Below the pieces are notes generated by a model. It saw nothing but the letters and a program-made list of their open reading frames with translations. It was not told the DNA's origin and did no database searches. A program made the translations under genes and the position numbers. A stretch of DNA of 64,000 nt from Glaciecola flavus (GTDB taxonomy: Bacteria; Pseudomonadota; Gammaproteobacteria; Enterobacterales; Alteromonadaceae). The stretch spans positions 186,001-250,000 of the forward strand of contig NZ_JBHRSW010000029.1 in NCBI RefSeq assembly GCF_042646125.1, written 5' to 3'. How positions within the stretch are numbered: the stretch's first letter is position 1; each line of letters begins with the position of its first letter. Shown in pieces: positions 27,203 through 34,687 of this stretch.

Positions 27203-27720
27203 GCCTTTTCTCCCACATTTTTTACGAGTGACCAATCTGGTTCTGATGTAGCCGAATCAGACTGATGTGAGTACTGTTTTGCGGCGGTTTTTATGGCAGC
27301 TTTAATTCTTGGGTATGTGCCGCATCGACAAATATTGCCTTGCATGGCTACGTCAATATCTTCGTCAGTAGGATTTGTGTTGTTAGCCAGTAAGGCCGCT
27401 GCGCTCATCATCTGTCCTGATTGGCAATAGCCGCATTGAGGCACACCGTGTTCATACCACGCTTTTTGTATAGGGTGATCTGCGGCAGCAGATAGCCCTT
27501 CTATAGTGGTGATTTTTTTTCCGGCGATGGCTGACAATGGCATAACACATGAGCGAATGGGTTGCCCATCCATGTGGACGGTACAGGCACCACATTGAGC
27601 TATGCCGCAGCCAAATTTGGTGCCGGTCATGTTCAATAAGTCTCTGAGTGCCCACAACAATGGCATATCACCTTGGGCGTCTATTTCTACTGGTTTATTG
27701 TTTAACTCAAACTTAATCAT
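27199..27720 (-). CDS. (2Fe-2S) subunit of molybdenum hydroxylase (IorA-like)
   Basis: This small subunit passes electrons from the molybdenum site through two [2Fe-2S] clusters. The N-terminal plant-type ferredoxin part has CGIAQCGACTVHMDGQPIRSC. The C-terminal four-helix part has CGYCQSGQMM and GNICRCGTYPRI. All eight cluster cysteines are present. The 173-residue length fits IorA/CoxS-type subunits. It overlaps mocA-like (by 8 bp) and iorB-like (by 4 bp) genes. There is no FAD subunit in the operon, as is usual for the IorAB type, where electrons go to a cytochrome instead. Confidence 0.93.
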   Translation of the reverse strand: MIKFELNNKPVEIDAQGDMPLLWALRDLLNMTGTKFGCGIAQCGACTVHMDGQPIRSCVMPLSAIAGKKITTIEGLSAAADHPIQKAWYEHGVPQCGYCQSGQMMSAAALLANNTNPTDEDIDVAMQGNICRCGTYPRIKAAIKTAAKQYSHQSDSATSEPDWSLVKNVGEKA

Positions 27721-28315
27721 CTACTGTCGTCTCCTGTGTACACCGACGGTGCCAGTTTGCTAAGTCATCTTGACTATCGATATCAAAAGCTCCATTCGGC
27801 ATGCTTAGCCCTATTACTGGATATTGATTGCTATTTATTAGGTGTTTTGCCCCTGTGTCGCCTGATAATTCACTGAGTTGTTCTATGCATTTTTCAGGAA
27901 ATAGAGCAGGCACACCCAGTGTTCCCTTGTATCTAGCAGAAATAATATGTTCTGGGTGCTGCATTGACAAATTTATCAACCCAGACAAGTCGTCTTGCGT
28001 GATAGCAATTTGATCGCCTAAACCAATTAATACATGGCCAGGGGGTTTTGGCAAATTATTAATCGCAAACGAGAGGCTCGTTCCCATGCCTTCTTCCCAT
28101 GACGGGCAGTACAAGGCTCTGGCTTGTGGGGGTAATTGGTGTGTTATCTCGTCACTATTGCAACCGGTTACCACGGTGAGTGTTTGCGGTTGAATCGCCA
28201 GATAAGCATCGATACAGTGGTTTATGAGGCTTTTATTGCCAATACTTGCTAGCTGTTTAGGGCTACCGAATCGACTGGCTCGTCCGGCTGCAAGTATAAT
28301 GACGTGCAATTTCAT
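27713..28315 (-). CDS. Molybdenum cofactor cytidylyltransferase-like protein (MocA/MobA family)
   Basis: This is a nucleotidyltransferase of 200 residues. The opening ILAAGRASRFGSPKQLASIG carries the nucleotide-binding L-A-A-G-x-x-x-R-x-G loop and a conserved Lys, and LIGLGDQIAIT matches the metal-binding region. MocA proteins add CMP to the molybdenum cofactor for xanthine-dehydrogenase family enzymes, which fits its place between xdhC and the IorAB genes. A MobA-type GMP activity cannot be excluded. It overlaps both neighbours (ATGA with xdhC-like), so it is translationally coupled. Confidence 0.85.
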   Translation of the reverse strand: MKLHVIILAAGRASRFGSPKQLASIGNKSLINHCIDAYLAIQPQTLTVVTGCNSDEITHQLPPQARALYCPSWEEGMGTSLSFAINNLPKPPGHVLIGLGDQIAITQDDLSGLINLSMQHPEHIISARYKGTLGVPALFPEKCIEQLSELSGDTGAKHLINSNQYPVIGLSMPNGAFDIDSQDDLANWHRRCTQETTVDD

Positions 28316-29307
28316 TGTTGATAGAAACTGATGTCTTTTCCATCAGCCCCTTCGAGTACTTTATGGATTTGGCTAATGATAGACAGTGCGATAGACTCAG
28401 GCAACTCCCCTCCAAGCCTTATTCCAGCTGGGTTTGCCAAGGGTAGAGACAAATCTTTAGTTGTCATGTCAACTTGTTGTAGCACGCGATCAGTCCTATG
28501 TTGTGGGCCTAATAAGCCGACATATTTTGCTGAGCTTGTTTGCGCAAGTTTTAGCGCTTGTGCATCGAGCTTTAAACTGTGATGCATTATTATAATTGCA
28601 TCAACATTGCTTAGGATCAGTTTGTAGTGCTCTGATGAGTATGTGTCGTGCATTCGACTACTGACGGTCTTAAAACCATGTTCTCGACCATAATGCTGAC
28701 GAGGATCACTAAGCGTGATACGCCAACCAAGTATGTTTGCAAATGAAATTAATGGGATGACATCTAAACCCGCCCCCATAACTAATAAATGTGGAGGGGG
28801 GCTGATAATATGATCGATATAGCGCGGTGATGCTGTTTTAGCGATGTCATGCACTTTATCGTTTGTCTGTTCGACAATTTTATTCGCGGGAATTTGGCTG
28901 TCTAAGTGTTGTCGATAAATACAGGTTTTTTGTTGTGAAATAAGCTTGAGCAATTCCGGAAGCATTAAGTAGTCATTGGCGAGTGACACCGGTTGAAGAA
29001 GTATTTTTACCATGCCACCACAACCAATCCCAAGCTTCCATGCCAAGTCTTCTTCCTCGCGCATGTCATATTCGACAATGCGGTTTTCACCGGTATCCCA
29101 ACACCGTCGTGATTGACGCATGATATCTGATTCTAAGCAGCCGCCACTTAGCATGCCAATATAACGGCCTAGGCTATTGATCATCATCATCGCACCGCTC
29201 TTTCTATATGATGATCCTTCTGTTTGGATGATGGTTGCCAGCACCCAATGTAGATCGTCCTTATTTTGTTGCCACTCTAACAAGAGCTTTTCGAGTCTAT
29301 TCGACAT
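28312..29307 (-). CDS. XdhC/CoxI-family molybdenum cofactor insertion protein
   Basis: XdhC-type proteins bind molybdenum cofactor, promote its sulfuration and hand it to the hydroxylase. The N-terminal CoxI-like domain shows IIQTEGSSYRKSGAMMMI and SGGCLESDI; a central IGCGGMVKILLQPV follows; the C-terminal Rossmann-like XdhC domain has VMGAGLDVIPLISFA and LLGPQHRTDRV with GIRLGGELPESIALSI. The 331-residue length is typical. It is the first gene of the operon xdhC-mocA-iorA-iorB, so the module brings its own maturation factors. Confidence 0.9.
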   Translation of the reverse strand: MSNRLEKLLLEWQQNKDDLHWVLATIIQTEGSSYRKSGAMMMINSLGRYIGMLSGGCLESDIMRQSRRCWDTGENRIVEYDMREEEDLAWKLGIGCGGMVKILLQPVSLANDYLMLPELLKLISQQKTCIYRQHLDSQIPANKIVEQTNDKVHDIAKTASPRYIDHIISPPPHLLVMGAGLDVIPLISFANILGWRITLSDPRQHYGREHGFKTVSSRMHDTYSSEHYKLILSNVDAIIIMHHSLKLDAQALKLAQTSSAKYVGLLGPQHRTDRVLQQVDMTTKDLSLPLANPAGIRLGGELPESIALSIISQIHKVLEGADGKDISFYQQ

Positions 29308-29397
29308 GAATTGTTTACTTCACCCTGAGCCAAGGCACTAAGCTTATCGCTTAGGCTTAGCAAGAGTCAATTGCTCGAGGCGAGGCGACTGATGAGC

Positions 29398-30423
29398 TTA
29401 CAGTGCTACGTAGCGGATCTTTTGGCCGGGGTTTAATGCCAAAGCGTCGATGGTTTCCTGAGGTAATGACACCTCACTAGCATTGTTTGCATCATTCGCT
29501 GATAGTGGCGATATGCATACCCTAAAGTTTTGAACATCACCTGTGCAGATAATGTAACTTTGTTCTGTCGCATTGTTTAACTCACCTGATAGTTTCGCTG
29601 TTTGGCTATTCTGCACGCTGGCTAAGTCATCGATATATGTATCTACACTAGGCGCTCCATCAAATATGTCGATTTGGCCATTCCAGCGAAACCCTTCTTT
29701 TTCTAGCATTGCTAAGGCTGCTTTACCCTGATCATTTGGGCGACCAATGACGGCTCTTGCTTCTTCTGTTAGCAAGTTCACATAGATGGGGTGTTTAGGC
29801 ATGAGATCCGCGATAAATTGGTTGCCATTGAGAGCGCCATGCAGGTCGGCTTCGGTATAGTCCATATCAAAAAAGTGTCGCCCCAATGCTTCCCAAAATG
29901 GAGAACGTCCATTTTCATCAAAATAACCTCTCAGATCCGCCATGACCTGTTTAGGGAAGCGTTCGCGGAATTCAGCCATAAACAAATAACGGCTACGTGC
30001 CAACAACTTTCCGTTGCCATTTTTTCTATATTTATCAGCAAGGTATAGGGTGGCAACTTCAGAAAAACCCTCAAAATGATTGGTTAAGTGCAAGGTTTCG
30101 ACTGAAATCTTCTTATTGGTTTGTCTATTGTGTTGCGTAATTTTGTTTAATTTGTAGGAGTAGAATTGATCGTCTTCTCCTAGCTTAGCGATGATGCCCG
30201 CTGTACCCACTAGCGTGTTGGTTGAAGTATCTTCCATGACTAACAAATAGGTTTGGTTGCCGGCTTCCTCGGTTTTGCATGCGACGCTTTGCAAAGAATG
30301 CTCAATCTTTTTTGCTAGTTTGCTCTCATCTGGTGGCAGTGTTGTCATACCGGGGTAGGCTGCGCGTGCTAAATCCATAAGGGCATCTAAGTCTTTTTGT
30401 TTAACAGGTCTTACAATAATCAT
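29398..30423 (-). CDS. astA: Arginine N-succinyltransferase
   Basis: AstA transfers succinyl from succinyl-CoA to arginine, the first step of the arginine succinyltransferase (AST) catabolic pathway. The protein opens with MIIVRPVKQKDLDALMDLA and has VATLYLADKYRKNGNGKLLARSRY-like acyl-CoA binding text and the family's FWEALGRHFFDMDY. Its length of 341 is normal. The ATG at 30423 follows AGGA; an in-frame start ten codons upstream lacks a site. The other AST genes (astB, C, D, E) are not in this window. It lies 41 bp after a CtlX-like gene on the same strand. Confidence 0.93.
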   Translation of the reverse strand: MIIVRPVKQKDLDALMDLARAAYPGMTTLPPDESKLAKKIEHSLQSVACKTEEAGNQTYLLVMEDTSTNTLVGTAGIIAKLGEDDQFYSYKLNKITQHNRQTNKKISVETLHLTNHFEGFSEVATLYLADKYRKNGNGKLLARSRYLFMAEFRERFPKQVMADLRGYFDENGRSPFWEALGRHFFDMDYTEADLHGALNGNQFIADLMPKHPIYVNLLTEEARAVIGRPNDQGKAALAMLEKEGFRWNGQIDIFDGAPSVDTYIDDLASVQNSQTAKLSGELNNATEQSYIICTGDVQNFRVCISPLSANDANNASEVSLPQETIDALALNPGQKIRYVAL

Positions 30424-30463
30424 ATTAATTTGTCCTATACGGTTCGTAAGCAAAAGTCACGGG

Positions 30464-31408
30464 CTAGTTGTGAATGGCTCTGGGTCTTAAATGGATACCT
30501 GCAATCATGCATCGAATGGAGCCGCCGGCTAGTTCTAACGTTGACACATCAATAGGTAGTAGCGTGGCACTTTCTTCGATAGTCGATACTTGACTAGGCG
30601 TGAGTGTTTCGAAAGCTGTTTGCGACAATGCGAGTAAGCGCCCCTTTGTTCCATTGAGTTCGATACAGTTTCCAGCAAAGGCATTCACTTGTTGAGGTGA
30701 GAGGGCGACTATTTTGCGACCCGAAGCACTCAAGCGTTCAATCACGCTATCTCGCTGGTATCTGTCTACAATCATGTCAGGTGCCAAAACAGCAAACTCT
30801 GTCGCGATACCCATAAATACATTGGTGTGATAGATCGGTTTTCCTCGTTGATCGAGCGCTTCAAACATCACTGATTGGTAATTAAACTGATTGCAAAACA
30901 TATCGACAAGGGCTTTATTGGCTCGCTTAGACTCAATAACAAAGACTGTTTGGGTGATATGGTCAATCACCATTGCACCAGTGCCTTCTAAAAACAAACC
31001 ATCATTTTCGCAAGCCGAGTAGTCAACGATTTGGCATACGTGGTACTGCTGTTTGAGAAGGTCGATAATGTCTGTACGCCTTTCTTTTCGGCGATTTTCA
31101 GCATACATTGGATAAATGGCTACTTGCCCATTGTGATGTGTTGAAAACCAGTTGTTTGGAAACACGGAGTCGGGCGTTTCTGTAGTCGTGTCCTCAAACA
31201 TATGAACCTGAATACCGTGAGCACGGAGTGCTTTTTCCGCTAAGGAGGATTCTCGGTAAGCGTCGACTGCCAAATTTTTGCGTTCACTTGCTTTGGGTAA
31301 ACGTTGAAAGCTATTGTCTGCGGAAGTCTGTGTATTCGGGCTAAAACGATGCGGTCTAACCATAATGACAGAAGACGGTGCTTGAGCATTTAAGACTGAC
31401 TCGCTCAT
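30464..31408 (-). CDS. ctlX: CtlX-like citrulline/arginine hydrolase (amidinotransferase fold)
   Basis: This is a guanidino-group hydrolase of the amidinotransferase/arginine deiminase superfamily, 314 residues. Signatures are VIMVRPHRF, SVFPNNWFSTHHNGQVAIYPM, the catalytic His region in HTNVFMGIATEFAVL, and the nucleophile Cys in LAGGSIRCMIAGIHLRPR. CtlX was described in Francisella as a citrulline hydrolase, and this family is often annotated as arginine deiminase-related; the substrate here is inferred. Next to astA and behind an Lrp regulator, it belongs to arginine or citrulline breakdown. Confidence 0.85.
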   Translation of the reverse strand: MSESVLNAQAPSSVIMVRPHRFSPNTQTSADNSFQRLPKASERKNLAVDAYRESSLAEKALRAHGIQVHMFEDTTTETPDSVFPNNWFSTHHNGQVAIYPMYAENRRKERRTDIIDLLKQQYHVCQIVDYSACENDGLFLEGTGAMVIDHITQTVFVIESKRANKALVDMFCNQFNYQSVMFEALDQRGKPIYHTNVFMGIATEFAVLAPDMIVDRYQRDSVIERLSASGRKIVALSPQQVNAFAGNCIELNGTKGRLLALSQTAFETLTPSQVSTIEESATLLPIDVSTLELAGGSIRCMIAGIHLRPRAIHN

Positions 31409-31573
31409 ACTGACTCTTACCTATTTGCCGTTAAAAAGAGGCGCATAGAATAAGAATTTTGTTATTTAGACGCTATGTGCAAGCTGCTTACAAAATTGTC
31501 AGTGACTGAGCAGAATGCGAAGCGTGAGTGACATTATGTCAATTTGGGTGACAATGATCGGCGTTGAATAAGT

Positions 31574-32026
31574 TTACACACTGCTTAGTAAAATACTCGT
31601 TTCGCTATTTAAGATGGCATCCGTTTCTCGCACATCCCGCAATACGCGATCAAAAGCTTGTAGATCGGTGGCGCTTAATTCGATTACCAAATCCCAATTT
31701 CCGTTTGTGGTATGTATTTTATCTAATTCGGGAATACGGCGAAGACGCTGTATGACTTGAGATGTTGATTTACCGGCGACTTCTACCAGCATGATTGCCC
31801 GAATAGTGTTTGGCGAAAGCTCTTCTTTCACTCTAATAGTGAAGCCCAACAAAGCGCCTGAATCAATTAGTTTATTGATCCTATTTTGTACAGTTGCACG
31901 CGAGACTTGAAGTACCTCTGCTAACACTGATACGGGGGCGCGAGCATCACGCTTGAGCAAAGCGATTAGTTCTCTATCGGTATTGTCGAGTATAGTGCGA
32001 GATGACGCATTACTTTTTTTCGGCAT
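31574..32026 (-). CDS. Lrp/AsnC-family transcriptional regulator
   Basis: The 150-residue protein has the family layout. The N-terminal helix-turn-helix opens with LDNTDRELIALLKRDARAPV and VLQVSRATVQNRINKLIDSG. The C-terminal RAM domain binds amino-acid effectors, with EVAGKSTSQVIQRLRRIPE and TTNGNWDLVIELSATDLQAFD. It lies 165 bp upstream of the CtlX-like gene on the same strand and probably controls ctlX-astA in response to an amino acid, as Lrp-family members commonly control a neighbour. This regulatory link is inferred from position. Confidence 0.93.
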   Translation of the reverse strand: MPKKSNASSRTILDNTDRELIALLKRDARAPVSVLAEVLQVSRATVQNRINKLIDSGALLGFTIRVKEELSPNTIRAIMLVEVAGKSTSQVIQRLRRIPELDKIHTTNGNWDLVIELSATDLQAFDRVLRDVRETDAILNSETSILLSSV

Positions 32027-32122
32027 GTTTGATACAAAAACCGTACTTAGAAATTATTCGCAGCATAAACAGCATTGATAAACTATGCAACAAGTCATCT
32101 TCGTGAAAGTTTTTGCTGAGTT

Positions 32123-33190
32123 TTATTTGTCCTGCAAATAAAACTCAGCAATGATTGGCAAATGATCGGCTGTGGCATCTTGTTTTTCGGGTGAAAAATA
32201 ATACTTAGTTTGCACCGAGTCTGGCACCCATTCCGAGGCCATGTTTTCGTTAAAAATCGCATAGTCAAGACGGCGACGTGGATCTATGGCTGTATGGGTG
32301 AATACCGAGGGCTCCAGCACATCAACAAAGCGATTTCCTTTTGTTTTGCCGTTGAGTAAGGCTTCTAATTCGGCGCTGTCAGGTAATGAGTTAAAATCAC
32401 CGACTACCAAGATATTGCGTTGCGGGTCTTCCAAAAGAAAGCGCTCAAATTGAGTTTTTAAAAAGTGTATTTGCCCTAAACGCATACCAATGTTTCTTTC
32501 ACCTCGTCCAGCTTTTAAATGCAGGGCAGTGAGTACAAATGAATAGTTTTCAGAGGGAAACACATCAATCGACCAAGCTCTTGTGTTAAGGTTTCTTTGG
32601 GTTTCTTTCTCGCCCTTAGCATTTAGATAGTTTAGGACAGGTGTATTGGCATTGCCGTAGCTATACATGACGCCCAATGGAAACTTGCTCATAATAACAA
32701 CATTCATATACCATGAATGAGAGGGAGCATCGGCAAAAAATTGATATCCCATACCAGTGAGTTCATTATTGGCGATATCTCTCAGCAATTTGGCGCTTTC
32801 AAATTCTTGCAGAACGACAATGTCAGCGTTCTCTTCTTTTAATGCGATAGCTAGGTTTTCTCGTTTGCCTTGCATCGATGAAGACGGGTTATTTTCTCTA
32901 TCGTTTTCAATATATGGATCGTCATATTCGTCCAGAAAATGTTCTACATTCCATGACAAAACCTTAAATGTATTTTGCTTTGGATAGATGTAATTTGCAG
33001 GTGTCACCAAAGACTGGCGATATATGGGTGTAGTGGCCGCATTGATGCTTTCAGCTGAAAGATCATCCTGTACATGTGCATTTTCGGTCTTTGCAGAGCA
33101 AGCGGCGAGCGCAAGCACACTGACGAGCGTTAATGCAAATGAAGACAAAAATCGATGCAAACTTGTTTGAGAGTGAAGTTTGGCAATCAT
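32123..33190 (-). CDS. Endonuclease/exonuclease/phosphatase-fold lipoprotein
   Basis: The protein has a signal peptide with lipobox LAACS and an EEP fold (DNase I-like) of about 300 residues. Catalytic-site motifs are LSWNVEHFLD (Asn), VVLQEFES (metal-binding Glu), VVGDFNSLPDS (Asp/Asn) and ATADHLPIIAEF (the closing Asp-His). Members cleave phosphodiesters in nucleic acids or lipids. As an extracytoplasmic lipoprotein, a role in degrading external DNA or other phosphodiesters is plausible. It overlaps the PhoD-like gene by ATGA, and both lie downstream of a Pho box, which suggests a phosphate-scavenging operon. Confidence 0.85.
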   Translation of the reverse strand: MIAKLHSQTSLHRFLSSFALTLVSVLALAACSAKTENAHVQDDLSAESINAATTPIYRQSLVTPANYIYPKQNTFKVLSWNVEHFLDEYDDPYIENDRENNPSSSMQGKRENLAIALKEENADIVVLQEFESAKLLRDIANNELTGMGYQFFADAPSHSWYMNVVIMSKFPLGVMYSYGNANTPVLNYLNAKGEKETQRNLNTRAWSIDVFPSENYSFVLTALHLKAGRGERNIGMRLGQIHFLKTQFERFLLEDPQRNILVVGDFNSLPDSAELEALLNGKTKGNRFVDVLEPSVFTHTAIDPRRRLDYAIFNENMASEWVPDSVQTKYYFSPEKQDATADHLPIIAEFYLQDK

Positions 33191-34254
33191 TGTAATTCTC
33201 CCAAAAATAAGGTTTGCTTAGTGATGATTTCGCCTGATTGCTTTTTGCTAGTAAGGTGTATTTGTGTTGTCGCTTTGTCTTCAGACCAGTCAATTTCAAC
33301 AACACCAAAATTAGTGCCTCTGTATACCGGCCCGACTCTAAAGCTGTTTGTCTCGTTAACCGCTCGTTCCCGATCAGTCATGCCACTTGAGGTGAAGTCC
33401 CATATACGATAAGGCACTGTATTTCCCAGTTGTCCATTGTCTTGCGAAATTTCGGTCAAGTGTCTGTCACCGCTTAAAAATAGTACGCCTTTGGCTTTCG
33501 TTTTTTCGATGAGTGAATACATTTTTTGTCTTTCTTGAGGAAATAAGCCCCAACTTTCCCAACCATGTTCATACGCAACCAACTGAATACTCGAAACTAT
33601 TATACGAATATCAGCATGTTTGCGCAGTTCCTGCTCCAACCATTCCCATTGTGCTTGTCCCAAAATCGTGAGCCCTTTTTCTGTATGTGCTTGATATCGG
33701 ACACCCGTTTTTGCAGAAGGACTAAGATCATCTCGATGATATCGGGTATCGAGCATGATTATTTGCACACGTTGGTCGGCTTGACCAAATATCTTGCTAT
33801 GGTAGATCCCAGCCTGCTTGCGAATAGGATGATCTTTAGGGAACTTGAAAAAATCCAAAAATGCCTGCTGGCTAGCTTCTTTTAGAGGATAATTTTTACC
33901 TGCGTCATTTGCGCCATAGTCATGGTCATCCCATGTTGCCATGATAGGTGTTGTTTTCACCAATTGTTGATAACCAGGTTGTTTGCCCAACATCTCATAC
34001 GCTTCGACGAGTCTAGCTATATCAGTAACGGGCGCCATTACTAATTCGCCATTTTTGTTTTGCATATCTGAATATTGGTTGTCACCAATGAATAAAAATA
34101 AGTCAGGGGTTTCCTGCGTAATCGCTTGCCAAACAGGCTGCTCCATCCTTTCTTTTGCGCAAGAACCAAACACTATCTTTTGTAAGTTTTCAGCTGCCCA
34201 TATTGGTTTATTTAAAAAAAATGCGAGAAAAACTATGATTGTTGCTCTTAGCAT
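33187..34254 (-). CDS. PhoD-like phosphodiesterase/alkaline phosphatase
   Basis: This is a secreted metallophosphoesterase of the PhoD-like family. A signal peptide (ATIIVFLAFFLNKPIWA) precedes IVFGSCAKERMEQPVWQAI, FLFIGDNQYSD, the metal ligands in MATWDDHDYGANDAGKNYP and the downstream VLFLSGDRHLTEIS. PhoD enzymes hydrolyse phosphodiesters such as teichoic acids or phospholipids and are commonly induced by phosphate shortage. The ATG at 34254 was preferred over that at 34281 because AAGAAG stands just before it and it fits the signal peptide. It is the first gene of a two-gene operon with the EEP lipoprotein and is divergent from the TonB receptor. Confidence 0.87.
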   Translation of the reverse strand: MLRATIIVFLAFFLNKPIWAAENLQKIVFGSCAKERMEQPVWQAITQETPDLFLFIGDNQYSDMQNKNGELVMAPVTDIARLVEAYEMLGKQPGYQQLVKTTPIMATWDDHDYGANDAGKNYPLKEASQQAFLDFFKFPKDHPIRKQAGIYHSKIFGQADQRVQIIMLDTRYHRDDLSPSAKTGVRYQAHTEKGLTILGQAQWEWLEQELRKHADIRIIVSSIQLVAYEHGWESWGLFPQERQKMYSLIEKTKAKGVLFLSGDRHLTEISQDNGQLGNTVPYRIWDFTSSGMTDRERAVNETNSFRVGPVYRGTNFGVVEIDWSEDKATTQIHLTSKKQSGEIITKQTLFLGELQ

Positions 34255-34431
34255 AACTATCTTCTTATTTGCGGTTAACATCGTTTAACATACACCAAAA
34301 TTGTGACAAAGTTCTTACAAAAGGTCAGGAAAGTACAAATTATTTATTGTACTAGAACCGGCTAAATAAGCTCATGTTGAAACCTAACGGAGACAACACG
34401 GTAAAATAAAGCGATCAAATAATAAACAAAA

Positions 34432-34464
34432 ATGTCATGAAAGCGTCATTGAGTCTTCATTTTA
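34432..34464 (+). promoter_or_regulatory. Three-unit Pho box (PhoB-binding site candidate)
   Basis: TGTCAT, CGTCAT and CTTCAT stand at exact 11-bp spacing (34433, 34444, 34455) with AT-rich 4-5 bp between. This matches the PhoB direct-repeat rule (CTGTCAT-like heptamers every 11 bp). It lies about 180 bp from the PhoD-like start and 224 bp from the TonB receptor start, so it could serve either direction. The rest of the 433-bp gap is AT-rich and no other site was recognised. Confidence 0.65.
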
Positions 34465-34687
34465 ATCCAATAATCTCCCGCACTTTCGTTGCGGCTGTAC
34501 AAGACGAAAATTATTATCATATATAAATAAATGTATTTATATATGCAAATTAAATGGGAGAAATTGCCAAAAATAAAACTTTAGTGGTAAGGAAATCTAT
34601 CTGTTCGCTCATAGATGAGGCGGTAATACTTTTATTTTTGTTTGCAATGACCTGTTAGCCTCTATTAAAAACTATTTGGTGAGTAAA

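Noticed and set aside
29338..29354. CTAAGC-TTATC-GCTTAG hairpin as the astA terminator
   Set aside because: The stem is 6 bp, AT-rich and without a T-run, so it is too weak to annotate.
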